NCBI RefSeq assembly: GCF_021347895.1
Contig: NC_067116.1
Coordinates: 42,541,628 to 42,605,627 of the forward strand
Source of the DNA: Acanthochromis polyacanthus
Taxonomy: Eukaryota; Chordata; Actinopteri; Pomacentridae
DNA length: 64,000 nt
Reading direction: 5' to 3'
Position 1 is the first letter of the stretch. Each line of letters starts with the position of its first letter. The translations under genes and the position numbers were made by a program. Under the pieces are notes generated by a model. The model did no database searches and was not told the origin of the DNA. It was given only the letters and a program-made list of their open reading frames with translations. Positions 1-12,600 of the stretch are shown piece after piece.

Positions 1-835
1 ATGCCATATTATTAACTTCTCCCCTTGTAAACATGCAAACGACAGACCTGTCTGCAAAGGTCATGTGAGCTAATCCCTAATTTGCACTTGTCTCACTGAG
101 ATGGAAACCTGTATGGTCATCAGAAGGCTGAAATTAGCGCTCACTTCACTGCAGTATTTGCAGGCTCTGGAGGTTTTAAATTGCTGTAGGTATCCAGCTT
201 CAGTCGGACGACGGGTCTGTCTGACCACAGTTGGCAGCAGCAACATTTTCCACAACACATACATCAGCGGAGGCCCTCACCGCTCGATGAAGTGAAGCCA
301 ACGCACAGGGAAAAGTAATGATGCACAATGACGTACGGCGGTGTCAGCTAGCAAAACATGGTGAGAATCTCTGGGCAGGTGCTCAGTGTTTTTTAAGGTC
401 ACCTGTTGGATCACGAACTGTTTGACATGTGGAACAAAGTTGGAAATATCTCCTCCATGTGGCCTTGACACTTCTAAAAATCCCACTTAAGAAGAATTTG
501 TGTGTCATCGTGATGGATTCTCAGAGGTCAGAGTTTGAAAGGTCACTCCAAGTCACGTGTGTTCAGAGTTCGGCTGCAGAGGCAAACGGTGCAACCCATC
601 ACTCCGGAAAATGTCAGGATGGCAAGGAGGATCGCCCACCAATGAGCCTGCAGAGAATAAACGACAAAGATATTGAGGAATTGTTATGAAAGAAAAATTT
701 CTTATGTGAAACTTCTTGTGTTTTGGCGATTTGAAGAAACATTTTGCACTGTACTACAACTCCAGCAAAGTGAAGGTGCTTAAATCCTGATTTCTCAGGC
801 CGTACAGAACTACAGCCAAGAAATATGGCAAATGA

Positions 836-1145
836 TGTGACGACCCTCCACTTGGACACCAGGTGTGCCTGTTCAGGTACTGAGGGTCGTCAGCTGATTG
901 AGCCACACCTGGGATCAAGTGGCTCAAACTGCATAAAGCCGCCCTCACATGCAGCATTGGTCTCTCTCTGACAGGAGCTGCTTCCTTCTGGAGCGCCAGC
1001 AGTCTGGTTCTGGTTGTGGTTTGGTTAGAGGTCTTCAGTGTGTCTTTGTTGACTTGGTTTGTACTTCAATAAAACCTTCTTTTTTTAGTCGCCACCCTCT
1101 GTCATCTCCCTGTTTTTGTTGCAGCTTCAGGGCAGAGTTGTAACA
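836..1145 (+). mobile_element. solo LTR of a retrotransposon
   Basis: 310 bp starting TGTGACGACC and ending TTGTAACA (TG...CA termini). Flanked on both sides by ATGA (832-835 and 1146-1149), a 4-bp target duplication. Inside are a TATA-like 'cataaag' near 932 and an AATAAA near 1068, in the order expected of a plus-strand LTR. No internal retroelement genes are present, so it is a solo LTR. Gypsy-type is likely from overall look, but not proven. Confidence 0.7.
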
Positions 1146-1600
1146 ATGATCAAAACTGAAATGATTGAAATATTACTAGTAAATGCAGCTGGTGATGTTT
1201 AGTTTTCGTTTTTTGTTAAAAAGACTGTTGGTGAGGAATTGTACAGAGAACTGCAGCCGAGACATGAAAAAACAAGAAAAACACAAAGATAAAATCTGAC
1301 TTAAGATTATCAGACATCATAATAAAAAAAAAAGTCAATCATTGCATTGAAAAGGCCAAACTGGAGAATTTTTATATTTTTTCTTGAAAAGGGACTTAAA
1401 AAATACATTTTCTGTTGATGGATAAATTCCAAGACTGAAACATAATTTGCATAAACTGTCATTTCTATCAACAACAAAGTTCACCCACATACAGTGAGTG
1501 TTTTTAGGAGAACACAGGAAAGTAGGTGATAAGTTGAAGGTGTTTTTAACCCAAACAGAAGGCTTAAATAGATCGAATTTGGGGTGACATACTTGGTTGA

Positions 1601-1959
1601 GGCTGCACAGTGGAGTAGTGGTTAGCACTTTCACCTTGCAGCAAGAAGATCCCGGTTCAAATCCCGGACTGGGATCTTTCTGCATGGAGTTTGCATGTTC
1701 TCCCTGTGCATGCGTGGGTTTTCTCCGGGTACTCCGGCTTCCTCCCACAGTCCAAAAATATGCTGAGGTTAATTGGTTACTCTAAATTGTCCGTAGGTGT
1801 GAATGTGAGTGTGATTGTGTGTCTGTATATGTAGCCCTGTGACAGACTGGTGACCTGTCCAGGGTGTCCCCTGCCTTCGCCCGAGTCAGCTGGGATAGAC
1901 TCCAGCACCCCCCATGACCCTATTGAGGATAAAGCAATGTATAGAGAATGGATGTATGG
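1601..1959 (+). mobile_element. tRNA-derived SINE (Mermaid/DANA type)
   Basis: Pol III promoter boxes are visible: A box 'agtggttagcac' and B box 'ggttcaaatcc', followed by the conserved body with 'ggagtttgcatgttctccc' and 'cttcctcccacagtcc', ending in a GGATG tail. A perfect 12-bp target duplication (atacttggttga) flanks it at 1589-1600 and 1960-1971, so it is a full-length insertion. Confidence 0.92.
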
Positions 1960-3442
1960 ATACTTGGTTGAACTTGCAGTAGCTAAATGTGCAATTAAGT
2001 CTTCTGACCCAATAAACTAATCACATCTACAATATTCTCATTTCAAAATGAGTCAGTGACCCAGTTGTAGTGAAACAACACAACGGATCATGGTTTGAGG
2101 ACTGATTTCCGTCTCCCGTGAAACCATGAGGTGTTCCTAAACCCAAATGGACATTCCTGATTCTTCACGCTGTCATGAGAAACTAAATCTCAAAGGCGGC
2201 TACGACTGAAACGGTGCAGACAGCTGAACATGGAGGCAGGCAGCTAAACAAGCATGCAGAGCTCAGGACGTAACCTAAAGCATGAGCTAATATCTGGCAA
2301 ATGGAGATTTAAAAACACTGGAACACTTGGAGTGGTAGTAATTAATGTACACTGTCCCTGGAAAAACATGAAATAACTGAATCGAGTCAAACTAATGCAC
2401 TGTAACAACACTGCACTACACACTTCATGTTGTTTTGAAAGGTAAAATTGTCTATGTAAACTAGCTTCAGTATATGTAACGAAACTGTGCACAATCTGGT
2501 ATTTGTTACTCACGATTTCAGTCAGTGTTATAGAATATATCTGCAGCACTATAAGTCATGGAAACAATTATTGGTAGCCTGGATGTGGTTCTATTTTCTG
2601 ATAATTCACCAGAGAAAACTTTATGAAGTCAATTTTGGGTAACCTTTCAAGCGACATATCACCATGCAGGATAGGTGGTTTAATTTTTACAAACATTTTG
2701 ATTCCAGGATCATCTTCTAGCAATGAATTATGGTTAGAGTAAAGGATTTATTGTATTATTTTTGATGATAATTACAGAATAATTCAATGTAATACCACGA
2801 TTTTATGCTTAGATTTGGTAAAATGTTCAGGGGGGTCCTCATAGAAAGTCAAAAGGCTCATGATTCTCTTTTTACAGTTTCTGGCTCTAATAAATCGTGT
2901 AGTTTATGCAGCTTTTAAAAAAGATAATGTGCCTTTAAACACAGTATCGAGGTTTGGGGTTAAGTTCTGTATTGGAGTTGACTGAAATGATTTAATAAAC
3001 AAATCCAACAGCTTGACTACCACAAACCCATCATCATTTTGTACATTTCAATACCGTCTGTACAGCAAAGAAAGACTGGACCAGAGCAGATCTGAATATA
3101 TTCTAACATCTGGCTCAGATGCAACAAACAGATGTTCTCAGCCTCCAAATGCACAACAACCCTTATTGTGGTCGTACTGTGGATCCACAGACCGGCACAA
3201 ACTAGGTTCAAGTTGCTTTTCTCATCTGTTAACCATCTTTTTGGCTCAAACTAGGGGAGCATCAGCCTTTAAAGTCTTCCCACAGTTGTTTGTGATCTGG
3301 CAAGCCAGCATAAACCAAGTGTAGGATAAATAAATTATTGGGAGAGCGGCTTGATATTATGTTATTTTATGTTGGTCCTCTCCATGATTGTATTTATGCT
3401 TTTATCTCAAGTGTGTGTTGACAAACTAATAAAGGAAACCAC

Positions 3443-3663
3443 CTTCATCCACTCTGCCACATCGTCGAAGTCGGCCAAGTTGAGGAAGGAGTTCTTCAGT
3501 CTGGCGATGGGTCCGTCTGCATCCAGGATTCGACAGACGTGGAATTTATCGCAGTATCCACGGTTACCGTAGCACGGAGCTCCGCTCACCAGAGGCAACG
3601 CTTTCTTCGGGAAGTGACGAGACAGAACAGAGGACGTGGTGCTGGCACATGTCTCAGGCTTAT
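3443..3663 (-). CDS. adam10-like: ADAM10-like exon 14: last cysteine-rich exon seen
   Basis: 221 nt, phase 1 in. It encodes [28 protein letters not shown] and [22 protein letters not shown], the diagnostic ADAM10 membrane-proximal block ([27 protein letters not shown]). The acceptor is ttgaag/AT; the best donor is AAG/GTGGTT after 3443, phase 0. If that donor were skipped the frame would run on for VVSFISLSTHT and stop near 3407, before any transmembrane segment. Confidence 0.93.
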
Positions 3664-6600
3664 CTTCAAGAGAAACGCACAAAGAAAATCTAAATAAGTT
3701 ACGGAAATATCGACGCAAACTGATTATACACAGTTTCTACAGTATAAAGTCACATTTCTTGAGTGGAAAGCCCTTTAATACCAGCCACAACATCACATCC
3801 ATAAGCTGAATATTGAGTGGATCTACTGAAACAGCTTTAACCCATCAATGCCTCAACACCCCAGACCTTTAAATTTGTCCTGTAGTTTCAGGCACCAAAA
3901 CATTAGCAGCTAATCCTTTAAATCCTGAAAGATGCAAGGTAGAACCTCCATTTCCTGTTTTCTTTTTCCAGCACATCCTACAGATACTTAATCAGATTGA
4001 AATCTGTGGAGTTTGGAAACGAAATCAACATCTTGAACTCTTTGTCATGTATTTAAGACCATTCCTGATCAATGGTTACAGGCTGGTAGGGAGCATTATC
4101 ATGCTGAAAGAGATACTGTTGCCATCAACATCCACAAAAATGGAAGACCGAAGTTTCCAAGCAGAACATTGCTCTCTACATGACACTGCTTCTGCCTTGT
4201 CTTCTTCCCATAGTTCATCTCGCTGAAATCTCTTCCCCAGATAGACAACATACTCAGCTGTCTCCATGATGTAAAAGAAATTATGATTCATTGGATCAGG
4301 CCATTGTCTTCCATTACTCAATGATCCAGTTCCTTTTGGTTGATCAGCCTTGGAACTAAGCAGCTGTGTAGCCTCATATCTAGCAAACTGCCATGCTCTT
4401 CATGTTCTGACACCTTTCTATCATAGCCACCAATGAGGTTTTCTGCTATTTGCACTACAGTTGTGCTTCTGTCTGATCAACCAGACTGGCCTTTGCTTCA
4501 CATACAGACACAGTTGACTGGTTGTCCTTCCTTGGATGACTTTTGGTAGATACACTACCAGTCAAAAGTTTGGACACACCTTCTCATTGACTGTTTTGTT
4601 ATTCATATTAATTATTTTATACACTGTAGATGAATACTGAAGCCATCAAAACTATGAAAGGACACGTATCATGTTAAAAAGTGTTGAACAAGTCAGCATA
4701 TGTTATATATTTTAGATTCTTCAAGGCTTTGCACACTCTTGGCATTCTGTCAACCAGCTTCATGAGGTGGTCTCCTGAAATGGTTTTCCAACAGTCTTGA
4801 AGGACTTCCCAGAGGTGCCGAGCACTTGTTTGCTGCTTTTCCTTCACTCTGGTCCAGCTCAACCCAAACCATCTCAGTTGGGTTTAGGTTTGGTGATTGT
4901 GGAGGAGAAGGAGTGTCCAAACGTTTGGCTGGTACCGTACACCGAAGAACCACTGCTAACTGTTGACTCCTTTAACAATGGAGGAGGATCATCATGAACA
5001 CGTCAACCAGTCTGCAGATATGTAGCCTCACATGTAGAAAAGTACAAAGTTCTATGTGTTCTGACATCTTTCTATCATAGCTAGCAATGAGGTAGTTCCT
5101 CTGTCCCCTCAACCAGACCAGCCTTTGCTGCCTACATAAACCAGCTGGCCTTGCATGCCCAATGACCGGTTTACTGGTTGTCCTTCCTTGGACCACTTTA
5201 AGTTCTAGGTTCAGGAGAACTGCATGAGACCTGTTGTTTTAGAGATGCTCTGACCCAATAAACTAGCCATCCCAATTTGGTCTTTGTCAGATTCTCTTTG
5301 ATTCTTGCACTTGATCATTTTTCTTGTTTTAAACACGTCAACTTGCTGCCTAATTCAGAACAAACTAATCAGTGATCTTCACTCCACCTGTCAGTGGTTT
5401 TAATGATGCTGCTGATCAGTATGTATAGTATGGTAATGCTAGGGTATCCCTGATGAAAGCCACTATGTAGAATCTGAAAGTTCCTTCCCCTTCAGTGCCA
5501 TGTCGCATCATCTTCAGCACTGACCAAAACATTCAGCACTGATTGTAAATCCTGGTTGTTGAAAACAAGGCCCACAAGATTGTCTAATGGGAAAACACGG
5601 ATATAGACCTCAGTACAAATTGACACAGGCTGTAAACACATTCCTCAGTAGTGGAGGACACATGGAGCTGAGGTTACCAGGCTGCTGGCAGCACATGTGG
5701 CATTTCTCCTTCAGGGAGTCTCCTGGACAGTCGCACTGCTGCAGGTGATGCTTCAGACACACAGACTCAGAGCAGACCTGCAAATAAGAACAGGGCTTTA
5801 TCAGAAATAAAGGAGGGATGGAGGAGACTGGGGGAAAAAGTAAAAGAGGAACTGATCAAGAGCAATAAACCTTCTATCTGCAAAACAGCATCACTTAGCT
5901 GATACTTTAGCATCAACTGCATTTGTTGGTAGATGGTAGTTTTGGTTGGAGTTTCTGCATGTTATGCCAATTAGGAAAAGATAATCTTTTATTAATTCCA
6001 CAGCAGGGAAATTGCAGTGTTACAGCTGCAAAGGGAATAGTGCAAAAATACAGAAAAGATGGGTAGAAAAATAAGAAATACTGTTCTTATTGCACAAATT
6101 CCACTGAATGTGTAAAATAATATTGCACAGGGTTATTCTATATGTAGATAAGCATTAAATCTCCCTCAAGTTGAAAAACTGCAAATTATTTGACCTGTTC
6201 CATCAGATGTCTAATAAACTGCATGTGTTCACAGTATCATACAGATATTAATGTTTAATACTGTACATTGCATGCGTTTTCCCCTTATTTTTCTTAATCT
6301 TATCCTCCTTTACTTGACACCTACGTAAAGAGAAAGGAAATCTCTGTTTTGTGGTTAAAATGTTTGACAAATTGTATGATTTTTTTTCTCATTTCCTGAG
6401 ACTTTTTGTGAATTCGGACCGTGTAATCTTTAGCTTACTGTGTGTGTGATCTGCACCGCACATGTTTCCTTTTTATGTGTTTCCAAGGCTGAAATAAATT
6501 TCAAGTTTGACATGTTTCGAGAAACTGACCCTGTTTATTTGCACAGACGAGTCCGTTTCCTGTTTTTGGTTCATTGGATTCAGTGAAGGAGAATGTGAGC

Positions 6601-9600
6601 GAGTTAGTTGAAATACTTTGTTTAACTTATTTTTCAACTACAACCAAAATTCCGCTTTTATTTTTGGACATCTTTTCTCAGATGTACCCCTGAAGGCTTT
6701 ATCCAGTTGGTATATTTTATGTTTCTAGATCAGGTCATCGGGGGTCACCACAATTAGCACATCTGGAGAGGAACATACCCAGAATGTATGATGGAACAGC
6801 ATGCACATCTGGACTGAATTTTCTTGCTCTCCTGCTCAGAGGACAGTGTAACATCAGCCTTTAACGCTGTAGAACAGTGATGTAAATTTATGGTAGAGGA
6901 CGCAAAAAGAATCACTTGACATGCACATTATGTTTGAGATCATTTTGAAGCAGCTGAACTTATTATTCTGGTAACATATACAACAGGGTGTTTGTTTCCC
7001 AGCCAGCATTACTTCTGGAGGTATGTTGCTCCGTTGCACCACACCTGACACACCCTGGAGCACACATGCATGTTGTTGTTTTGGATTGCTTCAGGTATTT
7101 TTCCTACTTATCGACTGTCAACTGTAGTTTCATTCCTTCCTGTGCAGTATAAAGATCTATCAGCAGATTCCTGAAACTTCCTTGTTGCCCTCAGAATCAA
7201 CAAATCACCACTGACACTGAAAATGCGTGATAGTGCATTATTCTTACATGATAATATAACTTTAGATTGAGTTTTGTCACAACAGTAATTCAACTTTTAA
7301 AATATATAAATATAGTAATATGAAGTTTTGTTTCATTTTCATATTGTCCTAAAATGAACGGAAAGTACAGTAAGGTTTCCAAAGTGGTTAGTTGTGACCT
7401 AAATTAGTGTGGCTCAGATGTTTGCTGGTATCAAAGGTTTAAATGTCCCATGTAAGGAAAAATCCATTTAAATTGTGTTTTGTGGTTGTTATAAACTTGG
7501 AAGTGTAAAATAAAAGCTGTTAAGATGTGAAAATGTTTACTTCGACCATTCCTAGTGCTGCTTCTGCCATTTCTAAAATGTCTGAGCCTCAAGCAAAGCT
7601 CACCAAATGTTCTACTGAAGACTGAACACAAGAGCCCTCATGCACTCTCAGCATACGAAGAACTGAAGACCCAGCGAAGTACTTTATTTACTGACAGCAC
7701 TGTTCCCACAACAACAAGGTGGCCAACATGGCTAAAGTTACCATTAGCTTTGCTGGAACACCCTCCAAGTCAGAGCTCTGTGGAAACTGGCACAATGAGG
7801 GACTTTTAAAGGAATGGAAACTGTATTTTCAAACCAGAAAATAAGTACTGGATGGGTTACTGTGTTTTCATGTCGCTTGTTGTGCTTCAGTGCAACCCAA
7901 ACACAGCTGCTGTTAGCATCTGTTAGCTTCTCTCCTACTCACTGTGCTCGCAAAAACTGTGTTTCAATACAGCTGAATTAATGCAAAAGCAAATTAATGA
8001 AAAGGGGCTCGATATGGGCCTCCAACTTGTCCCATATTGTGACAACTTGCTCCAGCTTGTTGAATTCATTTGAATGATTTTTGAAACTCAATGTGAATAA
8101 AGCGTCCTTTTAGTGATCAAGAACATGGATATTTGAAAACCAATAGCTTGTTGACAACTAAGAAAAGTTATGAAGGCCCTGTAATATGATTGAGCTATTA
8201 CATGAACCACATGCTGAGAATGTTGAGGTCAAGAATGTTGTTTTTTCTTTTTTTTTTTTTTAAGATCTGCTTTGCAACACCGCTACACATCCGTAAACGT
8301 TGCCTTGTTGGGTAGCGTAGATGAAACATGTTGAGTCACTCTGCGGTGTGGTGGATGTCGGCCTCACCCCGTTCAGGCAGACTCGCGTGCCGTGACTGCA
8401 GACGGTGAGATTTTCTTTGGCGTTTGGCTCGGGGCAGAAAGAGGAGAGGCCTGAACACAAACTTTTTTCCTGACAGTCCGTCTCCTCGTCGCACATCTGA
8501 CCGGTCGGCTTAAACTTACAGTCCTGACCACAGCAGAGGCCCTGACTCGGACTGAAGGATGGACAAGAGGAAAGACGACAGATACACATGAAAAATGAAC
8601 CTAAACAAGAAAAAGCCACACCCAGAAGATGAAATCTAAACAAAATAGTTTAGACAAGAGGCTGATAACAATGTGGTAAACTGTTTAAATTAAAAATGAT
8701 TGAAAATAGAAAGAGCTTCCAACCCCTAAACAACATCAGGGCAAGTGTGAATTCAGATGCACTAAACAATGTCAGTTTTATATATTCTATGCGCACTTTG
8801 ATGATATGTTTATGTTTGCACCTGCACACTTTTCCAGGCTTGAGGCGACACTGGACTCCGACAGGCTCTTTAGTGCTGTAGCAGCAGGCGTCTTTGTCAT
8901 TGTGACCGACGTCGCACTCCTCACCGTCCTCCACAATCTGGTTTCCACAGATGGGCTGATCGCTGACTGACCAAAACACACAAACATGCAGATTATTTAC
9001 AGTGACTAACGCACAGTGTAAACTTTGGCCCAAACTCTGCAGGCGGCCCCCAGGTGGACGCCGTCTGCTTCCTCACCCACGAAGCAGTCGTCCTTCTTCA
9101 TCTTCAGGATCTCGCTGATGTGTTTGATGCTGCACGGCGAGAACTTATCGTTGTTTTCTCGCACCTCGTCCGTGGCGTGAGGAAACATCAGGTACCTTCC
9201 TTTGCCGCCGGAGGAGCCCAGGTTCCCGCAGTTGGAGCCTTCGTCGTGCTAAAACACAGAGAAAAGTCACAGAAATTTTCTTGTTAGGTTATGTACCTGC
9301 ACCGATGCGCAGACAGAAACAGCAGGAGGAAACGAATCATCCAACTAAAGCTGAAACCATTTGCTTCCATCTTGATCACATGTGGGGGAATTAACTCCCT
9401 TTATTGCTGATCCCAGTAGCTTGTTTCAGGTCACCAGGGACTGACCTGATCTGAAGCCCCAGTTTTGCTCTGAACGTTATCTTTGTTATACTTTCAAATA
9501 TATCTTTTAAGCAGTCAAAAGATTCCACCGACGTCCCTGAAGCAGCTGAGGAATGCTGCGTTCCACATGTGGGACTCCAAGGACAGAACAGAGCTCCTAT

Positions 9601-12600
9601 TATTTGTGTAACTTTTTCTGTAATTCATCTTCGCGGGACGTCAAGCGCACTGATGAGTTAAGAGACCGATGCAGAGACTTGAAAATCAACATGGAGTCAC
9701 ACAGAGGGAGCAAGCCTTGATGTGGATTGCTGCATCTGCTCCTGATTAGTTTTAATGGATATAATGAGTGACAATTTTATAGGCTTCGCGATAACTGTCA
9801 GAATCTGCAGCTCTGGGTTTGGCGGCAGCGCTGTGACACATCATTTTTAAATAGTAGATTTATTTTTATTTCTGTTTTGATTTCTTGGAATCATGTCATC
9901 ATTTGGAATCACAATGAGATGTTCTAAAGCCAGCTTGGATTATGTTTCCATTACAATTCCTGTCCTCTTACCTCAGCTATTTTGTGGGCTGCACCTCAAA
10001 GAACAGCAACAAGTTTATCTTTATTGCTGCCAAAATTATAAATAGTAGAAAGAAAAACAAAGCTATCTGTGTTCAAAGCAGCACTTCTCCAGAAAAGCAT
10101 GTGAGTGTCAGCAATGCTCTGTCTAAACTGTCGATTTTCCTGCACTTGCTGTTTACTTTCGGAACACCTGTAGCGGTTTTACTGATGCTGTAACCACAGA
10201 CATAAGCTTGATGCAGCTCCAAGATAAACAACAAATGAAAAAAAATCCTTTTCTACCTCAGGGAAAAACTAAAGTGTGTCAAATTTTATTGCACTTTGAC
10301 TTGTTTGCCTTCTCGTTGCTCATGTAAAGTCATGTTTATACGTACACAAAAGCAGTTAGTTGTAGCACAACGGAATTTTGAGAAAATGCAGCAGTAAATA
10401 AAAGGTTTTCGGACACCCCATGCATTTGTGCAATAAGAATTACTCTGAGTCTTCAAGTGCAATTTATTTTAGTACAGTTACAGCCATAATACTAAAAAAA
10501 TCCTTTAAAAAAAAGCCATTAAAAAAACTTAAAATTGATTGGTTCCATAAAAACGCATAAGAAATTTTAAGTATTGGGTCATTTTGGTACCAGTGATCCA
10601 CTAATTATCGTATTTTTTATAAAAAGACACAATTTTTGTTGTCATGCTTCGTGCCTATGTAAAGTCAGCACATTTGAAAGCTCTTCAGAGACAAAGATGG
10701 CTGAAACAAGGAACCTAACAGAGGAAACATGCCTAAAGATAAACATTCTCAGCCAGGAAGTGCAGATGCAGTCCTTCAGCACTCTGCAGAAATACAGACG
10801 AACCAACAGCTTTGGAAGACAAACCAACATCTGGGCCTCCAAGGGTTTCTTCAGCAAGAAATGACCGCATTCTTTGTCTGTCTGTCTGTTGTCTAATGTC
10901 GCCGCACCTTTTGAAACACAAAAAAGATTTTTCCATAAATATTCCATGATGATATTTGAGATCGTGTAAAAACTTAAGGATGTTTGAAGACTATTTCCAA
11001 GACCGTATGAAGTTATTTGCTCTTCACAAGAGCAACAGCACCAGCTGTTTTTTGGCGAACTAATGTAGTTTAATTTATAAAACGCCTGCAGAGACTAACA
11101 TAGCAGAACTAATCTGCTCAGGAATGCCTCAGAGGACTCTTTGGTCTCTGGAATAACAGAGGGCACAGTGAAAAGGGACTGAGGAACGCTGCTGGCATTT
11201 CATTTCAGCAGCGGGATGAAGGTTGAAGGTGTTAGCAGCCATCACACATGGCGAGAGGTGTGAACATTTGTGTCTCTACATGTGCTGTTGTTGTGGTGGA
11301 GGAGGAGGTTGTCTGGACTTGAATATGAAAATAACCAGAGAACAACCATAGGACACAAAGTGAGGGACATCAGAGCTCCTCCTGTTCCCTTATTTGCGGT
11401 TTTGCAGTGAGTCTGAGCCAGGACTCCCTCTAAAACAAACCAGTCAATAAAAAGACCAAGGTCTCTCGTGCCCATTTAAGTGAGTCATTCAGTTTGTTCC
11501 AGCGCAGTACAAACACCCATGGGTGCCTAGTGGGTATACATGATGCAAATCTGAAATTTGAATCACAGGGATTAATCATGTTGAGGTATTGTGTGATACA
11601 CAACCCACATGGTTTTCGGTTTAAGTAAATGGAGTTGAAGAATCAAAAGTGAAGGTCAACAGACATCCATCAGACATCGAACCCAAGAAAAGCACAAATG
11701 ATATGAAGAAGAGTCTTATTGTGTGTCAGGACAACTTATATTCTCTAAACTTCTATTAAATAGTCCTTATACTCAGCAGATATTTTGACATTATAGAAGG
11801 AAAACCACACTTTTGTCACAAGCACTAACAATATCTGCATTCAGTTTCAGTGCTTACTGAGCAGAATGGATCGGCAACACGTTCATTCATCTTATGCAAC
11901 AGTGATACTTTATGTATTTAGTCATGAGCAATTTAGCGCAATGAAAACACTTCAGAATATGTAATTAAATCTGGAATCTGTAATTAAACCAGAAAAAACA
12001 ACTGTTAACTGTTAGTCCTCAGTAAGTACTTGGACCACACCTATCGATCATTTTCATCTCAGCAACACACCTGTAAACTTTCATAACTGCATCTTGCACA
12101 GTTGTGAAACCGTCCACAGACATGTAAACACCTGTAAGTACTCAAGACCACCTTTGTATTTGTCTCAACTACATTTTCCTGTCATGAAACACAGATACAG
12201 TATGGCCATGGCTGTAACTGTTTATTGTACGCAGCCATCTTCTTGTCTATCCTTGTTTCTATGGTTGTTTCTGTCAGAATCGTCACGCCTCTGTCGTCAC
12301 TTAGTTACGTCTGCCTTCTGACTCTACACTTCATGGTGATTCATCCGCCAGTTTTAGGAGCATTCAACCTCGAGGCTTATGGAGGGTAACTAGACCCACC
12401 CTGGCAGAGAATTAAATTAGTTGCCGTGGGTTGTCTAGCGCTGCTAGGCTACCACTTGTATGCTGCTATTAACACTCATTTCTAGATACCATAAATGCTG
12501 CATGTTTTGTAATCTTCCTGTCATTGGGTTAGGGTTGGGCTGGTATTATAAGTACCAAAACTGGAGGTAAGTTTGGAGTGTTTAGGATGGCGACTGACCG

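Larger units (their letters stand above)
1..3442. other. sequence downstream of the last ADAM10-like exon seen
   Basis: Contains the solo LTR and a SINE. I read the minus strand for a transmembrane exon followed by a proline-rich tail, as in ADAM10, and did not find one. It is presumably intron 14, with the last exon(s) left of the window. Confidence 0.5.

Noticed and set aside
1335..1748. 137-codon minus-strand ORF, with a similar one at 42521-42793
   Set aside because: The shared protein is just the antisense translation of the two SINE copies.
2244..2549. 101-codon minus-strand ORF considered as the missing ADAM10 transmembrane exon
   Set aside because: No membrane segment followed by a basic/proline-rich tail and no acceptor in the required phase.
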